Shown here in pieces: positions 1-6,812 of a stretch of 10,860 bases of DNA; position 1 is the stretch's first letter; each line of letters opens with the position of its first letter. This DNA comes from UBA922 sp964571295 (lineage in GTDB: Bacteria > Patescibacteriota > Patescibacteriia > Magasanikbacterales > UBA922): contig CAZNAO010000034.1 of NCBI GenBank assembly GCA_964571295.1, positions 1-10,860 on the forward strand. The letters run 5' to 3'. The translations under genes and the position numbers were made by a program. A model generated the notes under the pieces. It searched no databases and was not told the origin of the DNA. It saw only the letters and a list, made by a program, of their open reading frames with translations.

Positions 1-8
1 CGAGTGAG

Positions 9-2207
9 TTATTTTCTTTTAGCAAAGTGAAACGGAATTTTAGCATTTATTTTTTTCTCAGTGTCCGTGATATAGGGTCCGTATCGTCCGTTCAGTACCT
101 GGATAGGTGAGCCCTCGAATGTCTTGATGGTTTTTTCATCATCAGCTTTTTTCTTTGCGGCGATAACTTCTTTCGCTTCCTCAAGGGTAATTGTGTAAGG
201 ATCTTTGTCTTTGATGGAGATAAATTTGGAACCATGTTTTACATATGGTCCAAAGCGTCCTACATTCGCAATAATTTCATTTCCTTCCGCATCAACTCCC
301 AGTGTGCGAGGAAGGTCAAAGAGTTTGATCGCTTCTTCAAGTGTAAGTTCTTGGAGAGTTTGTCCGGGTCTGAGAGAGGCAAATGTTGGCTTTTCTTCAC
401 TTTCTGCCTCACCTTTCTGTACGTACGCTCCAAATCTCCCGATACGGCCATAAATTGGTTTTCCACTTTTTGGATCCGTCCCGATAAGATGTAGTTTTAC
501 CGTATCTTCTTTTGAGAGCTCATCGGTTTTTTTAGTAATCAAGTCATGGAATGGGTGATAGAAGGTCGAGATAATAGGCTGCCAGTCTTTGGTGCCCTCC
601 GCAATTTCATCGAGATTTTCCTCCATCTGTGCCGTAAATGTGTAGTCAACAATCTCTGGAAAATGTTCAACCAATAAATCGTTTACCAGGTATGCAATAT
701 CGTTTGGTTTCAATTTTTTATTGTCATCGCGTTCGACGTATCCACGAGTTTCAATCGTGCCAATCGTTGGTGCATAGGTCGATGGGCGACCAATACCGTA
801 TTCTTCGAGTGCCTTTACCAGAGTTGCGTCGGAATATCGTGCCGGCGGCTCGGTAAAATGCTGTTCAGGAAGTACCTCTTTCAGGGTTAGTGGATCTTTT
901 TCTTTGAGCTCAGGTAATATTTCTTCTTTGATATCCTGAGGGTAGAGTGCGAGCCACCCTGGGAAAATCATCGTTTGTCCGCTTGCACGGAATGTATAGT
1001 GAGCACTTGAGACATCGATCGTCGTCTTATTCAGTCGTGCTTCAGTCATCTGTGTCGCAACTGCCCGGGTATAGATAAGCTGATACAGCTTGTGTTGCTG
1101 TGGACTGAGATATGCCTTCATTTTTTCCGGAGTACGATTTGGATCCGTCGGACGAATAGCTTCATGCGCTTCTTGTGCTCCTTTTGATGAATTTTTATAT
1201 CTTCGCGGGTCAGAAAGCGAATATTCTTTACCAAATCTGCCGAGGATCATCTCCTTAGTTTCTCCCAAAAATTTATCAGCAAGATTGATTGAATCAGTTC
1301 TCATGTAAGTAATAAGACCCACTTCGCCTTCGTCGCCTACATGTATACCTTCGTATAATTGCTGGGCAAGCCGCATGGTCTGTTTTGCGGAGTAGCCAAG
1401 TTTGTGACTCGCTTGCTGCTGCATGGTGGAAGTGGTAAAGGGAGGTGGGGGAGTGCGTTTGGTTTCTTTTTTGGTAATCGAAGAAATGGTAAAAGTTTCC
1501 TTTGTTGCTGCAGTGACAATTTCACGAGCTCGAGCCTCATTTGGAATATCAAATTTATCTAGCTTTTTTCCATCAATTGCATAGAGTTCACTTGAAATCG
1601 GGGTGCCCTTATCTTCGAACAATCCCTTAATTGTCCAGTATTCTTCGGTTTTGAATGCCGTTCGTTCGCGTTCACGCTCGACGATCAGTCGGACGGCAAC
1701 CGATTGTACACGACCTGCAGATAATCCGCGCGCTACTTTTTTCCACAAAAACGGCGAGAGTTCATAACCTACTAAACGGTCAAGTATGCGACGTGCCTGC
1801 TGCGCTTCAACAAGTTTTAAATTAATGGTTCGGGGATTTTTGATAGCCTCTTCAATCGCGTGTTTGGTAATTTCATGGAATACGATACGTTCTGCTTTCG
1901 CAGGGTCAATATCAAATAATTCGGCAAGATGCCAGGAAATAGCTTCTCCTTCTCGGTCTTCGTCAGTTGCAAATATGACGCGATCATTGGATTTCGCGAG
2001 TTTTTTGAGTTTGTCTGCCTGAGGTTTTCGGTCCTTCGCGACAATATAGTGAGGCATGAAGGTACCGCCATCGATATCAATACCCATCTTACTTTTGGGT
2101 AGATCACGAACATGGCCGAATGATGATTCGACCGTGTATCCCTTCCCAAGGAAACGGGATATGGTTTTTGCTTTGGTGGGAGATTCGACGATAACGAGGA
2201 TGCCCAT
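9..2207 (-). CDS. topA: DNA topoisomerase I (type IA)
   Basis: TopA relaxes negatively supercoiled DNA in the cytoplasm by cutting one strand through a 5'-phosphotyrosine link and passing the other strand. The 732-aa product has an N-terminal TOPRIM domain with E8 in VESPTKAKTI and the metal-binding acidic triad D82, D84 and E86 in TDEDREGEAI. The type IA core follows, with catalytic Y301 in GLITYMRTDS and R303 beside it. The motif GIGRPSTYAP lies at about 471-480. The C-terminus holds three repeats of the Toprim_Crpt kind (GRxGxY at about 588, 649 and 707) in place of the zinc-finger domains of E. coli TopA, and the whole protein has no cysteine. The ATG start gives the normal N-terminus of the family. 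A near-consensus promoter lies just upstream, and no Shine-Dalgarno sequence is visible. The stop codon is 8 nt from the window edge, so any terminator lies outside. Identification is very secure. Confidence 0.98.
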   Translation of the reverse strand: MGILVIVESPTKAKTISRFLGKGYTVESSFGHVRDLPKSKMGIDIDGGTFMPHYIVAKDRKPQADKLKKLAKSNDRVIFATDEDREGEAISWHLAELFDIDPAKAERIVFHEITKHAIEEAIKNPRTINLKLVEAQQARRILDRLVGYELSPFLWKKVARGLSAGRVQSVAVRLIVERERERTAFKTEEYWTIKGLFEDKGTPISSELYAIDGKKLDKFDIPNEARAREIVTAATKETFTISSITKKETKRTPPPPFTTSTMQQQASHKLGYSAKQTMRLAQQLYEGIHVGDEGEVGLITYMRTDSINLADKFLGETKEMILGRFGKEYSLSDPRRYKNSSKGAQEAHEAIRPTDPNRTPEKMKAYLSPQQHKLYQLIYTRAVATQMTEARLNKTTIDVSSAHYTFRASGQTMIFPGWLALYPQDIKEEILPELKEKDPLTLKEVLPEQHFTEPPARYSDATLVKALEEYGIGRPSTYAPTIGTIETRGYVERDDNKKLKPNDIAYLVNDLLVEHFPEIVDYTFTAQMEENLDEIAEGTKDWQPIISTFYHPFHDLITKKTDELSKEDTVKLHLIGTDPKSGKPIYGRIGRFGAYVQKGEAESEEKPTFASLRPGQTLQELTLEEAIKLFDLPRTLGVDAEGNEIIANVGRFGPYVKHGSKFISIKDKDPYTITLEEAKEVIAAKKKADDEKTIKTFEGSPIQVLNGRYGPYITDTEKKINAKIPFHFAKRK

Positions 2208-2241
2208 AAATATGGATAGTGTATGACCGGTGTGCCGTTAG

Positions 2242-2270
2242 CTTATATCAGTCAGTGATATTTTTGTCAA
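2242..2270 (-). promoter_or_regulatory. topA promoter, sigma-70 type
   Basis: On the minus strand, TTGACA (2265-2270) is followed after 17 nt by TATAAG (2242-2247). The -35 box matches the consensus exactly and the -10 box matches five of six positions. Transcription should begin near 2235, giving a leader of about 28 nt before the topA ATG. The -35 box contains the TGA stop codon of folC, so the promoter is set into the end of the upstream gene and lets topA be expressed independently of pth-dprA-folC. Confidence 0.8.
2245..2261. promoter_or_regulatory. Dyad in topA promoter spacer, possible operator
   Basis: The sequence ATATCA-GTCAG-TGATAT is a perfect 6-bp inverted repeat with a 5-nt centre. 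It covers most of the spacer and part of the -10 box of the topA promoter. The position suits a repressor operator, but no regulator is known and a chance match cannot be excluded. Confidence 0.35.
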
Positions 2271-3595
2271 CGCTTGAGTTTTCCCCGAATTTCTCCGGAC
2301 ATGAAGATTGATCCGGTTACAAGAACGCACTCTTCTCTCCCTGCATTCTTCACAGTATACTCGTATGCGTCAATTGGATCAAGGAATAGTTCGGTTTTGG
2401 TGCGAGGGAGTTTCTTTTTGATTTCAGTTTTGAGCAAAGTCATATCTGCGACTTTGCGGAAATGATTGGACGTATTTCGGGTTAGTGCAATTGATGCCGG
2501 TTGTAATTCAAGGAGGGAGGCAAGCATGGATTCGATATCTTTATTTCCGGAAAAACCGATAATCAAATGCAATTTTTTAGTTGTAAATAAAGACGTTAGT
2601 AACTTAGTTGTTGCAAGGGTGGACTTAATTTTGTCTTTGTTGTGTGCCCCGTCAAGAATGATGAGGGGTTTCTCCGAAATGATCTCCATACGGAGCGGTT
2701 GGAGCGTCTGGGCAAGACCGTGAGCAATAATTTGAGGTGAAATCTTGAGCCGCAGCGCGGCCTCAATACAGAGGATCGCATTTGAAATCTGATGCTCGCC
2801 GTAGGTTTTGAATTCATATCGTTGGTTGCGGTATACAAAGGACGTGCCGCGTTTGGTAATCTGAATATCAGAAACCTCAGGTTTATGTATGCGTAAATAT
2901 GGAACACGATGTTTCTTGGCTTCAGATTCAATAATATGTGCAATACGGGTATTCTTTTCTCCAGTAATTGCATATGCGGTTTTTCGTGTGATGATACCTG
3001 CTTTTTCATATGCAATTTCTGATTTGTTGTTCCCGATGATACCGACATGATCAAGTCCGATATTGGTGATGATCGCAATATCTTTGTGAGGAATGATATT
3101 GCTTGAATCATGCCGGCCGCCGGCCGCAACTTCCATGACTGCGTGAGTGACGCCATGTCGGGCAAAAAAGATAAGGCCGATCGCTTCGGTAAGTTCAAAA
3201 AAAGAAACCATGTCATATTTCGTGCTTCGTACATATTCATCGAGTTTCGGTTTCAAATATTCGACGATTTCGGCAAATTCTTTTTTCGTCATGTAGCGAT
3301 TACCAATCTTCCAGCGCTCCGTAATGCTGCTTGGATGAGGAGAATAGGTCGACCCGACGTGATATCCTGCCGCATGCAAAATACCGTGCATGAATGCGGT
3401 CGTCGATCCTTTTCCTGAAGTTCCGGTGATATGAATATAATGGGGGATTTTTTTTTCCGGATTACCAAGAATGTCGAGAAATGCCTGTAGTCGATCCAGA
3501 TACCATCCGCAGAGCCGAGGGTCATTCATATACTCTTTCCTCGGCATATTGGAAAGCGAGAGGATCCAGTTGTAGGCGTCGTTAAAAGTCATCAT
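2267..3595 (-). CDS. folC: Dihydrofolate/folylpolyglutamate synthase, Mur ligase family
   Basis: FolC ligates glutamate to dihydropteroate and/or to reduced folates with ATP, which keeps folates in the cell. The 442-aa product has the Mur-ligase P-loop GTSGKGS at 58-64, the SPH motif at 85-87, EVAAGGRHDSSN at 155-166 (most FolC proteins have EVGLGGRLDATN), and TNIGLDHVGIIGNN with IAYEKAGII at 177-202. The C-terminal domain has LDGAHN, GFSGNKD and a final TGSIFMSGEIR. These are FolC motifs rather than those of MurC, D or F. The gene begins with tandem ATG codons 17 nt after the dprA stop, so it is probably co-transcribed with pth and dprA. No Shine-Dalgarno sequence is visible. No other folate gene is here, so it may serve to polyglutamylate scavenged folate; that is inference. 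A run of nine A residues on the coding strand lies before the P-loop. Confidence 0.95.
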   Translation of the reverse strand: MMTFNDAYNWILSLSNMPRKEYMNDPRLCGWYLDRLQAFLDILGNPEKKIPHYIHITGTSGKGSTTAFMHGILHAAGYHVGSTYSPHPSSITERWKIGNRYMTKKEFAEIVEYLKPKLDEYVRSTKYDMVSFFELTEAIGLIFFARHGVTHAVMEVAAGGRHDSSNIIPHKDIAIITNIGLDHVGIIGNNKSEIAYEKAGIITRKTAYAITGEKNTRIAHIIESEAKKHRVPYLRIHKPEVSDIQITKRGTSFVYRNQRYEFKTYGEHQISNAILCIEAALRLKISPQIIAHGLAQTLQPLRMEIISEKPLIILDGAHNKDKIKSTLATTKLLTSLFTTKKLHLIIGFSGNKDIESMLASLLELQPASIALTRNTSNHFRKVADMTLLKTEIKKKLPRTKTELFLDPIDAYEYTVKNAGREECVLVTGSIFMSGEIRGKLKR

Positions 3596-3612
3596 AAGAA
3601 GTCAATGTCTGG

Positions 3613-4692
3613 TTACTTTTTAAATGTATATGTCATATTCCCGATATTTTTCACTCGCCCTTTCATCTCAAGTACGGTAAGGAGCGCAGTTACTTCTGAA
3701 CTGGGTAATTGAATCCTTCGGATAATCTCGTCAATATGTAGGGCTTCAGTTGAAAGGTGGGCGAGCAATCGTGATTCGTCCGGTGTATCAGGCATAGTCT
3801 CCTGTGTTCTGGTGTGGCGTTTGAAATCAGAAAGGGGAAGATTGTCGAGAATGTCTGCCGCATTTCTGACCAGGTACGCGCCGTCCCGAATAAGTTGATG
3901 TGGACCTTTTCCGGTGGGTGAGGTAAGTGCATGAGGGACAGCATACACGTCGCGACCATATTCAAGTGCGCATGATGCTGTGATAAGCGCTCCTGATTTC
4001 TCGTCCGCTTCGACCACCAGGGTACCGAGAGACAATCCTGCAATGATCCGGTTTCGTTTGGGGAAACTATAGGGTGTGGGCTTGTTCAGTGGAGGGTATT
4101 CTGAGACAAGAGCCCCTCCATTGTCAATAATAGCATGGGCAAGCTCATAGTGCGCTCTCGGATAGACCGTCGTCCGATCAACACCTGATCCAAGTACCGC
4201 AACTGTGGTTCCATCTGCTGCAAGTGCTGTTTTGTGTGCCACTCCATCAATACCAAGAGCAAGGCCGCTCACAATTTCGATGCCATGTGCTACGAGTTCC
4301 TCAGTAATTTCTTCAGTAACCTGTCTTCCGTAGGTTGTCATTTTTCTCGTTCCGACAATTGCTAATCGGGGACGGGTATTGTCAAAGACACCGCGCACGA
4401 ATAATGCTACAGGAGGGTCATAGAGGTGTTTCACAGTCGGTGGATATCCAGAATCTTCTACCGAAACAATAGATATTGAGTCATGTTCAAGTATGGGTGA
4501 ATATAACTCGTCATCAAATTTATTTTTCCAAAGAAGAAATTCATGTGTTGCATCCTTCGAAAATCCTGCGTGGATGAGTTTGTTAGATGGTGCATTCCAC
4601 GCTTCATCAAATGTGAAAAAAAATTTTTTCAACAATTGATATTTGGCGTACGTAAATTTTGGATATAAACAAAATCGGTGCAGAGCCTCCAT
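3613..4692 (-). CDS. dprA: DNA processing protein DprA
   Basis: DprA binds incoming single-stranded DNA, protects it and loads RecA during natural transformation; it is also widespread in species not known to be competent. With the ATG at 4692 the product is 359 aa. After a short N-terminal helical region comes the Rossmann-like core: VGTRKMTTYG at about 113, SGLALGID at 142-149, the block FPKRNRIIAGLS at 210-221 and SGALIT at 233-238, the typical DprA signature. The block that usually reads AVPG reads AVPH here. The last 50 residues resemble the DprA winged helix. A TTG two codons upstream (4698) is an alternative start; I prefer the ATG, but no ribosome binding site decides. The gene begins 12 nt after the pth stop and ends 17 nt before folC, so it sits inside an operon. 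The coding strand has a T/A homopolymer tract (6 A then 8 T) near codons 21-26. Confidence 0.96.
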   Translation of the reverse strand: MEALHRFCLYPKFTYAKYQLLKKFFFTFDEAWNAPSNKLIHAGFSKDATHEFLLWKNKFDDELYSPILEHDSISIVSVEDSGYPPTVKHLYDPPVALFVRGVFDNTRPRLAIVGTRKMTTYGRQVTEEITEELVAHGIEIVSGLALGIDGVAHKTALAADGTTVAVLGSGVDRTTVYPRAHYELAHAIIDNGGALVSEYPPLNKPTPYSFPKRNRIIAGLSLGTLVVEADEKSGALITASCALEYGRDVYAVPHALTSPTGKGPHQLIRDGAYLVRNAADILDNLPLSDFKRHTRTQETMPDTPDESRLLAHLSTEALHIDEIIRRIQLPSSEVTALLTVLEMKGRVKNIGNMTYTFKK

Positions 4693-4704
4693 ACACAAAT
4701 GATG

Positions 4705-5244
4705 TTAGGGGAGCAGCGTGCGTATGTGATTTGCTGCTTCGATAAGCATAAGTTGTAATTTCTTTTTTTCAAATAATCCGAATTTTTTTAGTACGAAATC
4801 AGCAACATCGTGCATTTTTTTCGGGTCGGCAATACCGAGGCGTATACGCGTAAACGCTTGAGTACCGATTACGTCGATGATTGATCGGACTCCGTTATGT
4901 CCCGCATGCCCACGATCCTCTTGTACTTTGATTTCACCGAGAGGGATATCTTTGTCATCATGGACGACGATAATGTCCGCGGGTGGAATTTTATAAAAAT
5001 GCGCAATCAGTGCTACAGATTCTCCTGATCGGTTCATATAGGTAACCGGTTTTGCCAAGAGTATCTTTTCTCCATTGATCGTAAGACCGGAAATGTATGC
5101 ATTGAATTTAGTACTCAATTCCCACGCATTGATCCTTTGTGTATCAAAACTATCATGCAAAAAATCAAGCGCCATAAACCCGGCATTGTGACGTGTGTGC
5201 TCATATTTTTTTCCTGGATTACCGAGTCCGACGATAAGTTTCAT
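4705..5244 (-). CDS. pth: Peptidyl-tRNA hydrolase
   Basis: Pth releases tRNA from peptidyl-tRNAs that drop off the ribosome, and is essential in most bacteria. The 179-aa product shows all the active-site residues of the family: N9 in GLGNPG, catalytic H19 in TRHNAGF, N71 in YMNRSG, D96 in VHDDKD and N117 in GHAGHNGVRSI. It is slightly shorter than E. coli Pth (194 aa), and it contains no cysteine. The ATG at 5244 gives the expected N-terminus MKLIVGLGNPG. It is the first gene of the likely pth-dprA-folC operon. The leader is pyrimidine-rich and has no Shine-Dalgarno sequence. Confidence 0.97.
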   Translation of the reverse strand: MKLIVGLGNPGKKYEHTRHNAGFMALDFLHDSFDTQRINAWELSTKFNAYISGLTINGEKILLAKPVTYMNRSGESVALIAHFYKIPPADIIVVHDDKDIPLGEIKVQEDRGHAGHNGVRSIIDVIGTQAFTRIRLGIADPKKMHDVADFVLKKFGLFEKKKLQLMLIEAANHIRTLLP

Positions 5245-5273
5245 AGAACATTGATTGAAACAGAAGAGAAGAG

Positions 5274-5302
5274 ATTAAAACAGAAAATTCGAGATTTATC
5301 GA
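5274..5302 (-). promoter_or_regulatory. Possible pth operon promoter
   Basis: On the minus strand, TCGATA (5297-5302, four of six consensus positions) is followed after 17 nt by TTTAAT (5274-5279, five of six). Transcription would start near 5267, about 22 nt before the pth ATG. It is weaker than the other promoters here, and read-through from der is an alternative. Confidence 0.35.
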
Positions 5303-5311
5303 AAGATTTGC

Positions 5312-5360
5312 AACAATGATTACATTGACTTACCTATTCATAATCTGTGTAATCATTGTT
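5312..5360. repeat. 13-bp inverted repeat between der and pth
   Basis: AACAATGATTACA (5312-5324) and TGTAATCATTGTT (5348-5360) are perfect reverse complements around a 23-nt centre. On the minus strand the repeat begins 19 nt after the der stop. The stem is A+T-rich and no U-run follows on either strand, so it is a poor intrinsic terminator. It may be an mRNA 3'-end stem or a binding site. On the plus strand, TTGACT (5325-5330) and TGTAAT (5348-5353) are 17 nt apart, so the repeat also contains a promoter-like element pointing into der antisense; I see no gene for it. Confidence 0.6.
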
Positions 5361-5379
5361 AATCAGTCTCAAGCAATGT

Positions 5380-6774
5380 TTATGCGCGTTTCATTTTGGT
5401 CAATTTGATTACAATTGGGGTTCCTTCAAAATCGAATTCTTCTCTGAGTTTTCGTTCAAGAAATTGCAGGTATGATCGATGTAGGGAAGTACGGTATTTG
5501 ATAAATGCCTCAAAAACCGGAGGGTTGGCATTGATTTGGCGGAATCGCGTGATCGAGGGCTGACGTGTGCCTTTGCCGCGCGCGGGCTTGTGTTCCCAAG
5601 TGACCCGTTTGATAAACAAGTCGAGTTTCCGTTGATCCACCTCCGTTTTTCGTGCTTCTGAAATTTTGGCAAGAAGCGGGAAAACCTGCTGGACGCGGTA
5701 TCCGCTTTTTCCTGATACAAAAAGGATTGATGCAAAATCAAGATGGGGAAAATGGGAATAGATCATCTTTTTTACCTCATTTCGGTTGGTATCCGTATTA
5801 TCTTCTGCGAGGTCCCATTTGTTGATGAGAATGACAACACTCTTGCTTCGTTTTTCAATCAGTCCTGCGAGCTGCATGTCCTGGACAGAGATGGTTTCAC
5901 TTCCGTCAATAACCAATAAGACCACATCAGATTGTTCGATTGTCTGAATGCTTTTGTGAATCCCTTGTCGTTCGAGTTCACCGGTAACTTTAGTTTTTCG
6001 TCTGATCCCTGCGGTATCAATAAAGGTAATGAGAAATTTTTTTCCGCTGTCTTCATATTCGATAGTGGTGTCAAATGGCTCACGAGTAGTGTGAGCGATA
6101 GGACTCACAATTACTTTCTCTTCATCAACTAGTTTGTTAAACAAACTAGATTTTCCAACGTTTGGTTTTCCAATGAGTGCGACCCGAATGGTATCAACCT
6201 GTTCAAGACTTTTTTGTTTCGGACGTACATGATGTGATGAGAGACGGCTATAGATCGCATCAAGAAGGTCACCTACCCCACGTCCTGTTGCCGCTGAGAT
6301 GGTGTATGGTTCTCCCATAGCGAGTGATGCCCACGGAAGTGAGATAAACTCAGATTCAATTTTTGCGCTATCGACTTTGTTTGCCACTAGGAGTAGTGGT
6401 GTTTGTTTTTTATATGTCTGTACGAGCATTCGCGCGAGGTCTTTATCTTGAGGTAGGATACCATCCTGAGCATCAACGGCAAATAAGATAACATCAGCAT
6501 CATCAAGAGCTTTTTTTGATTGAGCCATGATTTCGGTGGCAAATAATTCATTTTCGATTGAATCAATGCCGCCAGTATCGATGAGGCGGACATATTTTCC
6601 TCTCCATAGGATGTTGCCTTCATTGTTGGTCCGGGTGGTTCCGGCAATGTCTGAAACTAGCGCCTTATGTTCTTCAATAAGCGCATTAAATAAGGTAGAT
6701 TTTCCGACATTTGCACGGCCTACAATTACGATAAGTGGAAGTTGTTCTTTTAGTGCGATTCCTGGAATTGCCAT
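5380..6774 (-). CDS. der: Ribosome-assembly GTPase Der (EngA)
   Basis: Der is an essential GTPase of late 50S subunit assembly, with two GTPase domains followed by a KH-like domain. In the 464-aa product, domain 1 has the P-loop GRANVGKS (19-26), DTGG (66-69), NKVD (132-135) and SAATGRG (160). Domain 2 has GKPNVGKS (202-209), DTAG (253-256), NKWD (318-321) and SGKSGY (354). The KH-like region follows from about 380 to the end. Two switch-I segments differ from the usual form: AGTTRTN in domain 1, where TRD is typical, and AHTTREPFD in domain 2, where GTTRD is typical. The protein has no cysteine. The start is 27 nt after the LCP stop and has a promoter candidate of its own. The ATG at 6774 gives about ten residues before the first strand, which is normal. 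Confidence 0.98.
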   Translation of the reverse strand: MAIPGIALKEQLPLIVIVGRANVGKSTLFNALIEEHKALVSDIAGTTRTNNEGNILWRGKYVRLIDTGGIDSIENELFATEIMAQSKKALDDADVILFAVDAQDGILPQDKDLARMLVQTYKKQTPLLLVANKVDSAKIESEFISLPWASLAMGEPYTISAATGRGVGDLLDAIYSRLSSHHVRPKQKSLEQVDTIRVALIGKPNVGKSSLFNKLVDEEKVIVSPIAHTTREPFDTTIEYEDSGKKFLITFIDTAGIRRKTKVTGELERQGIHKSIQTIEQSDVVLLVIDGSETISVQDMQLAGLIEKRSKSVVILINKWDLAEDNTDTNRNEVKKMIYSHFPHLDFASILFVSGKSGYRVQQVFPLLAKISEARKTEVDQRKLDLFIKRVTWEHKPARGKGTRQPSITRFRQINANPPVFEAFIKYRTSLHRSYLQFLERKLREEFDFEGTPIVIKLTKMKRA

Positions 6775-6783
6775 ATGGGGATG

Positions 6784-6812
6784 AGTATAGCTAACAATGT
6801 ATTATTCTGCAA
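6784..6812 (-). promoter_or_regulatory. der promoter candidate, nearly leaderless
   Basis: On the minus strand, TTGCAG (6807-6812) is followed after 17 nt by TATACT (6784-6789). The -10 box ends only 9 nt before the der ATG, so the mRNA would have a leader of about 2-3 nt. The -35 box matches only three of six positions and lies in the last codons of the LCP gene. The exact TATACT, shared with four other promoters here, is the main support. Confidence 0.5.

Noticed and set aside
3114..3128. GC-rich palindromic stretch with repeated GGCC
   Set aside because: It encodes the conserved AAGGR segment of FolC, so coding explains it.
2596..3240. Minus-strand open frame of 214 codons in another frame of folC
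   Set aside because: folC shows clear family motifs throughout this stretch, so the second frame is a shadow.
4696..4698. TTG start for dprA, two codons upstream
   Set aside because: An ATG follows at once and no ribosome binding site favours the TTG; it remains possible but is less likely.
5137..5319. Plus-strand 60-codon open frame between pth and der
   Set aside because: More than half lies antisense to the pth start, and nothing supports expression; its lysine-rich tail comes from A-rich intergenic DNA.
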